From Ancylostoma caninum (taxonomy: Eukaryota > Nematoda > Chromadorea > Rhabditida > Ancylostomatidae), in NCBI GenBank assembly GCA_037903475.1, contig JBAJFG010000344.1:1116001-1180000 (forward strand): a stretch of DNA of 64,000 nucleotides. The letters run 5' to 3'. Below are positions 11,561-22,399 of this stretch, piece by piece. The number at the start of each line of letters is the position of its first letter. Within the stretch, counting starts at the first letter, position 1. The notes under the pieces are model-generated. The model was given only the letters and a program-made list of their open reading frames with translations, was not told the origin of the DNA and did no database searches. The translations under genes were made by a program, and so were the position numbers.

Positions 11561-13376
11561 TCGGCTCTGCTTCAATTCAGAATTTTCACTATAACTTTCG
11601 AGACAATCTAATGTGAGCGACGATTCGCGGACAATTCGCTCGCACATAGCTTACCTCACCCAATCTTCTCATGGGATGGGAGGATTAGAATTATGGTAGG
11701 ATGTAATTACAGTACAGTCAGGTAAGAATGATCCGCGCTGAATCCAGAAAAATTCAGAAATTGCTCCGAAATGTCTAATAGCCAATTTATTCCAGAAATA
11801 AATCGTAACAACCCCATAACGACCACTTCCCTGACAACGAAAACGGCGAGCATGGCGAAGCAGCAAAGACAGCAATAAAATAACAAAAAGGGCAGATTGG
11901 ACGCTTTTGAACCAATTTTTTTTTGCGAGTTCTTAAGAATTCTGTCAGTTTCAGTATCTCAGGATGCTTCCGTCTGTTCTACACCTAATTTCGCCTCTGA
12001 AAATCCATGTATAGAAAACAAAGATTTGATTTCCTCTGCAAGGTCAGGTATGGGCTCGAGGGGGGGGGGGTTCTGTGAGGTGACAATTCCACCTCGTATC
12101 CATAAGCTTTCGCAAACATTGGCTTCATTAAAGAAGTTTTCTTTTCCTTTTAAGAAATCACGCAAATAATTTTATTTAATAGCGAGCTATGCAGTTTTTT
12201 TTTTCAAATTTCGTGTCTATCCTCCTTAATGCGCTCAAATAGACTTACTAGTACCACTTCAAGCCATAAATAGGAGAACAGAAAAGAGATGAGAACTTGA
12301 AAGCTATTGTTTTGCTCCTATTCTTCTGCTCCAGACTTCTACAGCGATTCTGGTGAGGAGCGGGACGGAGGCTAGGATTCGGCAGCAGAACAATTTGGTT
12401 GTTTTTTTTGTACTTTATTATATTTTTCAAGAATTTCGCTCAGTAGTGGTGAATTCCGGGGAGGGTCTCATTCTTTTTTTAGTCTCTCGCTATAGTGGAA
12501 GGAAAACAGAGATAGGATATTCCTTTTTCTTTTTTTTTTGTTTAGAAGTACAAAATCTTGAATAGTAATCCTTGACGGACTCCAAGAAAGCGAGACAGCG
12601 CAAAGGAAGCTGCAAAAACTATTCGTTACGAGAAAGCGTAATAGGCGCCGGTCGGCTGCAATTCCCAGCGGGAGCCCTGGACGAGCCAGGTGAGTCTTCA
12701 ATGACATATGCGCATGGGAAACCTCCAGCAAGGATGCGGGAAGTGTAGTAGTGGTTGAAAAGGTGCTAGAGCAGCTACCTTTCAGGAGTGTCATTCATCT
12801 ACGACAGGGATGGTAGAAGAAAAGAGGATTTATTGCTCCGGATCCTGCTGAGCTCAGGAAATTTTCCTATCATACAACCATGGTTCGAGATGAGCGAAAG
12901 TCCTATTTAGCGTCGCTCAAATGTATCAAAAAACATCGCAAGATAACTTAGCATCTCGTCTGAAACTCTCGAAGATCCCTCCCTAAATTGCTAGTTTTAT
13001 TTTATAATCTTTACTTCAAATGCTAAAGGTGTGTCTCATTTCACAAGGAATTTACAATAAACTTTTGGGTATAGATATCGTTTAAGAAAAGGTTTTCTTT
13101 AAGTTTTAGGAAGATTGTTAGCGTTTATAGAAAAACTTTAATTATAAATTTTTTAAAGTGTAGTATTGGATATATTTTCAGTGATGATGCTAAACCTTAC
13201 CTACAATCTCTACCCCTTATACTTCTCCAAATTTCATGTTCTCTAGCGTCCTCCTTTCCACCTCTGGCATCCTTACACTATGTTCGGTTGCTCTACGTTC
13301 GGAAAAACTGCCTGATCCAGCATGATCAAATCAAATAAGACTAGGATTTCGAGGAGTGCCTAGCCGAGCGATACCA
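11561..13376. other. Noncoding stretch with a poly-G run
   Basis: A G homopolymer of about 10 lies at 12061-12070 and T/A-rich tracts at 12190-12560. No exon with paired splice sites was found on either strand. Confidence 0.4.
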
Positions 13377-13528
13377 GGGCCGCATGCACCATTGGATTAC
13401 CCAGGATAGATGCTTCGACACCGCAAAAATTTGCCCACTGTTAATGCGGGCGTCGAAACGCTCACCCTGGGTAATCTCAATGATGCTAATGACGGGCGTC
13501 AACACGCTTACCCTGGGTAATCCCGACT
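13377..13528. mobile_element. Copy of the ATTACCCAGGGTAA element family
   Basis: It starts GGCCGCATGCACCATTGG then ATTACCCAGGAT and contains two right-end blocks in tandem, CTCACCCTGGGTAATCTCAA and CTTACCCTGGGTAATCC, each preceded by GGGCGTC. The doubled right end suggests a nested or tandemly duplicated copy. Confidence 0.6.
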
Positions 13529-13529
13529 A

Positions 13530-16500
13530 TTAATTACTTTAAGGAGGCGTAAAGGTTAAGAAAAAACTTTGACTTGAATTTTTGATGCCAAGCTGCTTCT
13601 GACAGTTCACTATGAATTTTCATGGAGGACTGGCCTGTTCCAGGAACCAAAGCTGGGCAAATATGATCCATCTCGATTATAAGAAACAATTGATCAATCA
13701 GTCATCAGGAAAAATGAGCAACCACTCCTCTTCCACCGCACCATCTCCCACTGAATTGCGAAAGATTTTCAGTGTCCTTATTCGTTAAATATTTAAATTT
13801 GGTCTCAGCGGGAACGGAAGGTACGTGGTCATTTCAAGGAAGAACGTGAGAAAGTAAGTGGGAAAAAAAGTTTGGGAAAAGTTCGAAAAATTCGATATAG
13901 GCGCTTAATCCCTACACTACTGCCGTGGAGTCGCCAAAAAAGTGAGACACATGGACATGTGAAGGGAAAAAGTAGCAAGAAAATTGGGAAGAAGGCGGAA
14001 GCCAAGGCGGAGAATACATTTTTCATGTCCTGAATGCAAAACGCACATATAAACGACTTTGCATCGCAAATCAGCCTACTTTAGGATTAGCGGAAAGATG
14101 TCCATAAAAAGAAGAGCGGAAGTAAAATTTCAAAGTTCTGGGCAAAAAATTAAAAATTCAGAGGATCAAAACATCGTGGAAGTTGTTGAAGTTTCGAAGG
14201 CTGGTCGCTAAATGCTGGTAATTATCCTCAAAGTCGGGAGTCTGGATTTAAACCTCTATCAGAACATCCGGGAAATTCCGGATTTTAGCAGCATTATCGA
14301 GCTAAGAATAAGCGGGAACGAGGCATTTTCCGCCAATGGACATGAATGGCATGTCAGAAGATGTTAGAAAATGGGAAATTCTGGAAGCGCGCATTTTCTG
14401 GCTACTATGGAAAGAATGTTTTGAAAAAAGCGTTCGATAGAGCTAAAGCAGATGAAAACCGCAAATCACTTGCCAGCATCTGGCCCGGGTATTGCAAAAT
14501 TCAGTGAAACGCAGAAGAAACCGAGCTGGGTAAACAACTGAAGCTAACGCATTATTTATAAACCAACTACATTTTCACCCAGCTACCATTTGTTTCTGGC
14601 ATTGTCGTAGAACCACACCCTCCCCCAGGATCCTCACCCGGATATCTTCCGGAAATGTCCACGGAGCTTCCACATGACTGCCCTTTTAATTATAAAACAA
14701 TATGTTTCACACTCTCCGCAGTGCAGTCGGTCCCATATGCTGCCAGCCAGCTACCCTCTCTATACCCTATAAAATCGATCCAATTTTTCCTGTAAAAGTG
14801 CTTCCATCCCTATTGCAACGCACGACTATTCGATTATAGCAGAAGCGTCTTGCTGGAGAGGAGGTAATGGCCCCCTATTGCCTGGGAAAATAGGAAAAAA
14901 TTCGTGGCAAATTTTCCGCTCGCGTGACGAGCACACCATTGAAACGACGATGGGATGAGCATTCTGAGCATTTCATGGAAAATTTCCACGGAAAAGGCAT
15001 GGAGTTTTCGCGGAAAAGGAGTTGAACGGGTGCGGAAATCCACGAAATGGGGCTTTTGGCACGGAAAAAGCCGATGAAGCGCTGAAATATGGACGATTTT
15101 CAGCAGAGCGGTGGTTGATTGGCATGCACAAAATTGGCACAGGGACAAACTCGTCCAGCTCTTTTTACAGTTGTCCGGATTGTTTTATGCATTTTCAAGA
15201 ACAACAGCACACATATCAAGAGTACAGCTGCTGCTGTTTAAGCGAAAAGGAAATCTCCAAGTCCTCAGGGACTCTGACGAGAATAGCATGTGTCTCAATA
15301 GTTTGAAAGAATATATTCGCAAGAAAAGGAAACGAGTCCTATGATTTTAAGGATTGATGAGAAAAGATTTTTCCAGAAAATTCCTTACGTTTTCAGAATT
15401 TCCAGCGTTTCACGGTGGAATGGATAATTTAGCGGTGCATTGATTAAACAAACAAACAAACAAACAGACGTTACAGAAGCGACTCCTCAGGTAAGTACTT
15501 TCAGGATATTCGACGATTTCTAGGCCATTTTTGCAATATTTCATCCAGAAAAACTACGACTTCCTAAAAGTGCCTGGCTATTCCGTCACAAACAACCGCG
15601 GCCGGAACAAAAAGCCTTGTCAGGCGTGGCGACGCGCGCATGACCCACCGCCACCACCCAGGCGGCCGTTTTTACCACCAGCTTATAAACAAATCGCCGC
15701 TAACACACGAATACACCCACTTCTTTCACTCTTTCCTATGCATAAACAAGCCTCCACGGGTTCCCAAATCGAGATCAAATTTTGGAGTTCAAAGATAGAA
15801 ATCTGTAGTGAAAGCTTCAGGAGAATCCAGACAAAAAAAAAACAGAATTGATTCCTACAAATTATCTAAAATGTACACTTTAACGAGAACTGTGGACCAG
15901 AATTCCAGAGCCGTAACGGACCAGTATTCTAAAGAAAATCATTGGATTCTTGAAAATCCTTTGAAGAATTCACAGCGGCAAAACAGAGAATTTTCTTTCT
16001 CTAAAACTGAAAAAAAAATTTTAAACCGAAAGAACCAAAACCTTTTTTTTAACTGAAAGAACCACTTTTTTTCAAATTGCAAGGCTCGAAAGGGAAATTT
16101 TATCTCAAGGCTCAAAAATTCCGCGAGTACGCATAGTATTTGGATCTTGAAGATGCGTGTGCCCCTCGAACCAACCAACCACTTTTTCAACAAAGCAAAA
16201 AAAAAGCCAGGTTCTTTACAATTTCTGCTAACAGCAGTGCGACCAGGAGGAATTTCTATTTCTTAGGCTCGGCTTTACCTCAGGGCAATGAATACCAGAC
16301 AAATAATTCTTTTTCCTGGAATTTTATGGTTAAATTTTGAACAGATTCCAAAACAAGCTCCTAGTATCTTCCATTTTCCACGGATAACCATAACATAAAA
16401 TTTGCTTTAATTTGCAGTAATTTCTGCTTGAGCAGTCCTTTTGCAACAATGCTCCATCCTCTGAATTATTAAGTTTCGCAGCGCTTTCATCCAGAAAATC

Positions 16501-17240
16501 CAGAATTTCCAAAATGCTTCATTTCTTCATGGAGTCCCACTGTTATCAGAGGCTAAAGATCAAGAGCAAAATTCTTTCAAAGACTGGAATTTCAAATTTC
16601 AGAAGCGTTCCAGATAATTTTGCATTGTAAATGTATTTTTTTACAGTGAACCAAAGGAGAAATAATGAATAAATGTACGTGTATTTCTCTAGCGAATTGT
16701 CGAAGCTTCCAGAAGGTAAATATACAGATTAACAAACAGACATCAAAACGATAGAAGCTACAATTATTAAATACAATTTGAAAGACTGCAATTAAGCTAC
16801 ATATTAAGCTACAATTTTTAAAATTCGCAGAAAATTACGTGATGCGGCATATCTCTCGGAAGAACCTCAGGACCTCCTGCTCTCAACCTTCCTCCCAAAG
16901 TTGTACGAAAAACAGTTTCAAAAACGAGTTTCTTTTTTCTAACGAGTTTCTTCTTTGGGTTCCTCCGTCGAGATTTAGTTAATACATAGTACGAGTTTTG
17001 ATGACACATCTGTATAGCAATGTATTTAGTAAATAAACAAATAAATAAGCACCAGTATGGTGAGAGTTAGGGTCCTAGAACGATTATATGAAGTGGCTCT
17101 AAGGCTAAGCATCGATTTGAGCTAGCTTATAGTACAAATTAATCGCGCCATTCCACAGCCCCCCCCCCCGTCCCCGGAAATAACATCAAGGTCAAAACGC
17201 TTTTCGTACGCGAGAAAGAGCGATTCAAGGCGATTTTCTG
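13530..17240. other. Long noncoding stretch
   Basis: About 3.7 kb without a supportable gene. Open frames at 14834-15150, 15022-15350 and 15531-15851 overlap on both strands and have no matching splice sites. Short simple repeats occur, for example AAAC at about 15448, and a poly-C run at 17160-17169. Confidence 0.4.
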
Positions 17241-17248
17241 CTGAGAAC

Positions 17249-17647
17249 TTATTTCTGGTGTAGGCGAAACAGCTGATTGCTGGTACTATAGCCAAGTCCG
17301 CTAGGATTCGTGGATAATGATGCCAAGGCACAAAGAACGTCCAGGACATAACGTAGCACTACCAATGAATCCGTGTAAAGACCGGGGCAATCGAGAGGAT
17401 GCACCCCGTAAATCCATGAAATAAGCCCTGCGGGCATGTGATATAGTGGCCAGCGTCCAGAGCAATCAATGTAACAAAAGTCTGCTGCAAAATCACAGAC
17501 ATTTCCTGCCCCTATGCGGGATATGCCAGAGGTGGACGAGTTATCCTGGAAATCCTGAGAAGTACGAGATATCGAGTTGAATGTGTATTCAGGCCAAGCG
17601 TCAAAACACACGTCCATCAAATTCGTCGGCCTATTCGCGGACGTCAC
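17249..17647 (-). CDS. 132-codon uncharacterised ORF
   Basis: An uninterrupted minus-strand frame whose composition is coding-like throughout, with an even mix of Cys, Trp, Asp and hydrophobic residues. It includes GNVCDFAADFCYIDCSGRW, then PAGLISWIYGVHPLDCPG, a leucine-rich stretch LVVLRYVLDVLCALASLS, and a C-terminus reading SNQLFRLHQK. The nominal start is a GTG; the first ATG is codon 11. No splice sites are needed, so it could be a terminal exon, a small intronless gene or the remains of a repetitive coding element. It lies 190 bp downstream, on the same strand, of the ORF at 17835-18059. I do not recognise a domain. Confidence 0.4.
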   Translation of the reverse strand: MTSANRPTNLMDVCFDAWPEYTFNSISRTSQDFQDNSSTSGISRIGAGNVCDFAADFCYIDCSGRWPLYHMPAGLISWIYGVHPLDCPGLYTDSLVVLRYVLDVLCALASLSTNPSGLGYSTSNQLFRLHQK

Positions 17648-17834
17648 ATCACACCGACAGCGAGATTCCTAAGCGCCAAATAAGCCTCGAATCGTTACAT
17701 TTCATAGCACTATAGCGGGGTCGCGACATGGAAATTGGGTAACTGAACCGGGTATGAAAAAGCTGCTCGCCGACTGGGATCGAAAGTGCAAATCCTGACC
17801 AGAATACCCAAGAGTCTTGTGGATGAGTTCTTCA

Positions 17835-18059
17835 TTAGCTGCCTCTTTGACTCGGTGACAACTCAGCCTCTTCATAGTCTTTTTCTCTGCGTCTCTGCTC
17901 TCTAGGAAAATGGGAAAAAGCCTCGGATACTCTGGAAAAACCTACCTTCTTCACGATTTTGACCACTTTCTGTGCCGGGACGGAACTGCTCCGTAGCGAC
18001 TTGCTCCACTGGATGGTCTGCACATTTGCCAGCTCCCCACAGCTGCTGTTAGTGCGCAT
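17835..18059 (-). CDS. Candidate first exon or 74-aa ORF
   Basis: The ATG follows an in-frame TAA four codons upstream, so it is the first possible start. The first 38 codons, from MRTNSSCGELANVQTIQW to KVVKIVKK, have strong coding character and end exactly at a donor, AAGAAG|GTAGGT, at 17945. If that donor is used the coding part of the exon is 17946-18059 (114 nt, phase 0). If it is not, the frame stays open to a TAA at 17835, giving a 74-residue basic and acidic polypeptide. The possible acceptor TTTTCCTAG inside leads to an early stop. A plus-strand ORF starts 48 bp away on the other side, a divergent arrangement. Confidence 0.42.
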   Translation of the reverse strand: MRTNSSCGELANVQTIQWSKSLRSSSVPAQKVVKIVKKVGFSRVSEAFSHFPREQRRREKDYEEAELSPSQRGS

Positions 18060-18106
18060 TCCGACGAATTAGACAGACAGTACGCGGCTGGCGATGGCCA
18101 CAGGCG

Positions 18107-18520
18107 ATGCTTGTATGGAAAGCTCGAGGATACGCCCTCTGTCTGTCGCTCTATTGCATTATCCCTGTTATTATCCCGAGCGTAATAATCGGGTTATTTA
18201 TTCTTTTATTCATGGAGATTTTATCGCAACGATTCAGGCTGCAATCGAACGAGACGCAGACCAACAGACGTTGGATACGAGGCGGTGCCGATGAGGAATG
18301 TCTGACAGCTCCGGTGGTTGCAGCCTTATTTTACGGACAAGGAGAAATTAGTCGCCGTTCCTGGCGAGGAAAACGGAGACGCAGAAGGCTGGAGGAATTC
18401 CTGCACGAAGAAAACGGCAAGAGTCGTTCTCATAACCCCAAAGACAAGTCAAACAAGTCAATTGCAGTGGGCGTGGTCTCCCTACAACTTCCACATCACA
18501 CCAAAAGAATTTTAAGCTGA
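18107..18520 (+). CDS. 137-aa ORF with N-terminal hydrophobic segment
   Basis: The frame runs from ATG to TGA without interruption. Residues 9-41 are strongly hydrophobic (YALCLSLYCIIPVIIPSVII and following), like a signal anchor or single membrane segment. The remainder is basic, with a block WRGKRRRRRLEEF around residues 86-98 and a Lys/Ser-rich tail. A short type II membrane protein is one reading. A second plus frame starting at 18094 is open for 66 codons, so the coding frame is uncertain. It diverges from the minus-strand ORF at 17835-18059, with 47 bp between starts. The gene ends just before the 18531-19190 repeat element. Confidence 0.35.
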   Translation: MLVWKARGYALCLSLYCIIPVIIPSVIIGLFILLFMEILSQRFRLQSNETQTNRRWIRGGADEECLTAPVVAALFYGQGEISRRSWRGKRRRRRLEEFLHEENGKSRSHNPKDKSNKSIAVGVVSLQLPHHTKRILS

Positions 18521-18530
18521 CCACAGGACC

Positions 18531-19190
18531 TCTAGACCAACTTGTCAGCCCACCTTTGACCAAAAACAACTTGCAGGCAACCTTTTGACTAGCAAGTTGT
18601 TGTCACCAAGTTTGACTTCATCATGACGTCCAAAAACACGTTGTCAGCAGTCTTCTCTCACAACAATTTGTCGACAAGGCAGAGCTAAAACAAGTTGTCG
18701 ACTACTTCTGTCAAAAACAACTCGCCAGCAAGCTTTTTTTGGTTGCGGAACTTGTCAGCAAGTTGTCGACAACCTTCTAGCCGAACAACTTGCCGACAAG
18801 GAAGATTCCAAGCACGTTGCAGGTCAGTTTCCTCACTTCGAAATGGAAAATCTCTGATAACACCGGGGCAGTGGTTACTGCGGTGCAACCGAAAAAAGTT
18901 TGCTACCAATATGGTGGCAATAAAAGGCGAAAGAAAGTTTTCGGCAAGCTTTGATGACGGTGAGTTGCCAGCAAGAAGAGGCCAGAGCAAGTTGTCGACA
19001 AGCTTTGGAACCGACGAGTTGTCGGCAAGAAGGGATGACAGCGAGTTGTCGACAAGATGGAAGTTTACACGCCCGAGAACTTGTCAACAAGATATGGCAA
19101 AATAAGTTGTCAGCAAGCTTTGCGAGGAGTAACTTTCATATGCGGTCAGTAACTAAAAGCTCGTTAGCAAGTTGTCGTAGAGGTTCTGAG
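18531..19190 (+). mobile_element. TTGTCGACAA-array element, copy 1
   Basis: About 660 bp starting TAGACCAACTTGTCAGCCCA and ending GGTTCTGAG. Both flanks are dense arrays of short words such as AAGTTGTCGACAAG, GACAACTTGCCGGCAAG and their reverse complements. The centre (about 18825-18930) is not array-like and contains TTTCCTCAC, CAGTGGTTACTGCGGTGCAA and GGTGGCAATAAAAGGCG. The same order, with the same unique centre, is found in the copies at 36.6 kb (same orientation) and at 30.5 and 41.6 kb (opposite orientation). That is evidence for a dispersed element rather than a local minisatellite. A spurious open frame through it is a product of the repeat. Confidence 0.75.
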
Positions 19191-20014
19191 TTCCCAACGA
19201 AATGGTCACTCTTATCCAATTCTGAATTGAATCAAACGATTTTGAACAGTCTTCGAACAACGCTGCTATAGAAGACCTGATTAGAAAAAAACGACAACTG
19301 CTCCTCGTCAACTACGGAAATCTGACTCCACCCTTCAGCAGCGACTCCCCTGAGAACAGCACTCGACGACGACGAGGACGCCTAATTATTGACATTGCTC
19401 ATACGTCCGTAACCGTAATATCTCCAAGACCAGCGGTCATTTCAGGATACTGTAGGCAGCAAATTCCGACGTGCAGACAAATCGGCGACAGAGAATAATC
19501 CGAAGGAATTCCGATATTTACTCAAAGTATTACCGCCGACAGAACCATTCGCAACATTTTGTTTGTGGTGAACTGTGGTCAAGTACAATGCGTGCATTTG
19601 CACAAGACACACTTCTGCATTAAGACAGACGTCAACAGTAATCGCCTAAGCAGTGGAAAAGTAGACAGTTAAGGCGGAACATGCCTCTTTCGAAATCTCT
19701 AGAGAACACGAAGTTACTATGGCAACCCAAGAATTTTTTCCTCTAAAGTTATGCAGAGCGGAATGTCAGCGGTTTCATCCATTGTCATCATCTCACATGA
19801 TTTTGAATGAACTTGCCTTTGGGTTACTGTAATTTAAAATTACCACCCCGCCTATTTTCCAGAAAAATGCCGAAAGTTGGCTCTACCAGCTAAGCGCGTG
19901 GAAAAAATCGAGCTTTTTTTGTTCTGTCCCATTTTTTGTAAAAGCATGAGCAAAATTTAAGCAGACTTACAAAGCTACTTAACAACAGTAGTAAAGTAAA
20001 AAAAAATAGTCAAG
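19191..20014. other. Noncoding stretch
   Basis: No exon or repeat of the families described here was recognised. Confidence 0.4.
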
Positions 20015-20200
20015 TTAGGTACTGCAAAGTAAAACTGTGTCAATCCAGTCGATATCATGCCCCTTCCTGATCTCTCTAACAATCTCTTCCTCGCTCAGAA
20101 ATCCTACCTTCAAAACGTTGCCCTCCCCCTCATACAAATTTTCAAGTCTGCATGCGAGAACTGGTCCCCAATCCCAGATATGGATATGATCTCCGGAAGG
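20015..20200 (-). pseudogene. Coding fragment with GPVLA motif, likely pseudogene or isolated exon
   Basis: A 61-codon minus-strand frame without an ATG, delimited by a TAA upstream and a TAA at 20015-20017. It reads HIHIWDWGPVLACRLENLYE, then a short acidic linker, then a segment containing FLSEEEIVREIRKGHDIDW. The composition is clearly protein-like. The word WGPVLAS is encoded again at about 22953 (plus strand), and GPVLA at about 20289 (plus strand), both running quickly into stops or unrelated sequence. I therefore think these are remnants of a dispersed coding repeat or gene family. The possible acceptor ctttgcag just before the stop could instead mark an exon boundary. Function not recognised. 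Confidence 0.42.
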
Positions 20201-20469
20201 TTATACGGTGGAAGATAAGCAAAAAGGTCAAAGTTTCGAAGGAACGTTAGTACAAGCCATAGAGTTCATATGGAGCGTAGCCAGGGACCAGTTCTCGCAC
20301 TATCTTCAACGCAAAACTCGGGAAATCAAGAAAAAATACTCCATGGAACGCCCGGCTAAATGGAAATAATTGTCTGCGAAGAACTTCAAAAATATGGAAT
20401 ATAATAATTCAACAGCCTTTTTTACGCTTGAATCTGCATTTACGGACCAGCTGCACTACCGTATAGGGA

Positions 20470-20705
20470 GTGTCGATAGAGTTGACGAAATTGCGGACTT
20501 AGTCGTTGTGCCGCAGCGCGACCGCAACGCGCGCCGAGATGGCATTTGCGCTGTGGTAATGGCCAATCGCAGCTATTTTTAGTATTTTTATCGTATTTCA
20601 CGATTTTACGCAATTGCGGTAGCGCAGGTTGGCGATTTACGGAGCGCGGCGCGGTTGCGCTGCGGTACACGCTCAAGTCCGCAAATTCATCAGCTCGGTT
20701 GACAC
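20470..20705. mobile_element. 236-bp MITE with about 65-bp GC-rich inverted arms
   Basis: The left arm starts GTGTCGATAGAGTTGACGAA and the right arm, reverse-complemented, starts GTGTCAACCGAGCTGATGAA. Both then share TTGCGGACTT, CCGCAGCGC and ACCGC blocks over about 65 bp. The interior is AT-rich (TATTTTTAGTATTTTTATCG). Open frames over both arms are artefacts of the CG-rich palindrome. Confidence 0.75.
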
Positions 20706-20709
20706 ACAA

Positions 20710-22000
20710 CTGTTGAACAAATTGACTATGCAGGCGTTTCTTGCACAGTATAGGAGTTGACCCAAGAAATTATTGAGGTAACTTAAAACACCTTGCCGGC
20801 CATTCACTAGCCGGAGAAGTTTCTAGAAAAAAGTAGCTAAAAAAAAGACGGACCACAAAAAGCCACGAAAGCTCACGGAACGAGCGGCTCCGGACGATCA
20901 GCTCTCCGCAGGACCGCCCACTCCTAATCAGGCGGGACTAAACTCGTAAACTGCAACGGGCACAGCCGGCGCAAGGGCACTCATCACCCCCTCGAACCGC
21001 GTCCACACAACAAAAAGTGCCTGTTCTCGGCGACAAGCGCCTCATTAGTCGTGGTGGGCGAAGTTTGAGAAGCAGCGCTTGGTCGTCGTAGCCTAGCCAT
21101 AAATGGACTACTTCTAAGAGAACTCAACGATCACGCGGACAAGTGATGGCGCTGGAACAGCTGTGCAGTTGAGTTAAATTGCAACGCGAGCCGCAGTTTG
21201 TTGACTGGTTACTCCCTTAGGATTGCCGGTCGGCGAAATTTGTTCGTCGTTTCGAATCGTTGTCCCGTTGTCGTACATAGTCGCATCCGAATAGGAGTAT
21301 ACATGACAAAATAAACAAACTCAACGCTCCGCCCACTTCCCAGGAAAAGCGCAGGCTGACCAAGGGAAAAAGCTATGGAAACGAGGAAAAATCATGTCCT
21401 TTAGACCTTAGAACTACACAAAGAGCATAACTGGGGGTAAACTACCTGGGTAATCTTCACCCTGTGAAAATAGCTCCACGCACTTAGCCTCTAAAATGAC
21501 GTCATTAAAATCCGCTTAAAAAATCCGGAAAGAATGGAAAGAGGGCCACTATTGAAGCCACCTCATTATACTGACAAACCTAACAGCTATCCATAAAGAA
21601 AATCAATACTTCACGAGATTCTTTAGAATCGCATGAATGTCACGTGATTAGACAGCAATCTTGGTGACACGCACTTTTGCACAAATAACACCCAAGTTTA
21701 TCACTGAACCACACGCAAAATCCAGAAAAACAAGCCAGCAGCTAGAAATAGAAATTATTTTGGGTAGGGCTGTTCTATGAGATGTTGTTCCAACAAACTT
21801 CGCCGAGAATTATTTTAAACAATTTAATCGTCAATGCAGAGTCTGAGTGGGCGTGGCAACGCTACAAATGATGCCGGACATTCTAGAGGGATTGAATTGG
21901 CAGCCAAAGGTCTCAGAACAGGGCTATCACAAAAACAGCATCGGCCGTTAGCAAAAGGTGGCCAGACGGAAAAAGGACAGTGATTTTTTTCTTAACAAAT
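20710..22000. other. Noncoding stretch with a CpG-rich block
   Basis: From about 20870 to 21300 CpG is frequent and sequence complexity is high, resembling a promoter or 5' UTR region, but no exon could be tied to it. A degenerate ATTACCC-family fragment may lie at 21430-21475. A GTGGGCGTGGC box is at 21847-21857. Confidence 0.3.
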
Positions 22001-22004
22001 TTCT

Positions 22005-22036
22005 CACTACATTGCCGTTTCCATGGCAATGTAGTG
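22005..22036. other. Perfect 12-bp hairpin
   Basis: CACTACATTGCC (22005-22016) is followed by an 8-nt loop and its exact complement GGCAATGTAGTG (22025-22036). It is flanked by T-rich and A-rich runs. It could be the core of a small inverted-repeat element or an RNA hairpin; nothing further identifies it. Confidence 0.7.
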
Positions 22037-22212
22037 AAAATTTTTTCAAAAAATCGAAAATCAAAGGTGGATAAAACAGCTGCAGTTCCCAACACGACCT
22101 TCCTGGACGTTTTTCCTGGAAAACACCGACCCTTGCGACCACTGTTGTTCTATTTTTATATTTTCAAGGGAACAGAAGACTCGTCCATTTATCATTACTT
22201 CCCAGCTTGCAG

Positions 22213-22399
22213 AAATAATTTCATGCAAATGCCAGGACAATCGCAACGTCACTTGACGATTGAACGGCTGAACAAAAAATGCATGGATTTTTCCAGAATC
22301 ACCGCTATTCGTGAAATTGATGGCGGTTTCGAAAAGCTGCACGGAGTCATGCAGAAATGGAAAGGGATCTTACTGCAATCAAGGAATTTTCGTACTTAA
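22213..22399 (+). CDS. Candidate terminal exon
   Basis: The frame follows a plausible acceptor, ccagcttgcag, at 22212 and runs 61 codons to a TAA. It contains QMPGQSQRHLTIERLNKKCM, a polar helix-like segment with EIDGGFEKLHGVMQKWKG, and a basic end. The same frame stays open upstream of the acceptor to about 21980, so the acceptor is not required. No upstream partner exon was identified. On the minus strand a shorter exon-like frame overlaps. Product not recognised. Confidence 0.28.

Noticed and set aside
18685..19271. Overlapping frames of 71-136 codons on both strands
   Set aside because: These lie inside array element copy 1 and encode Ser-Cys-Arg-Gln repeats from the AAGTTGTCGACAAG words.
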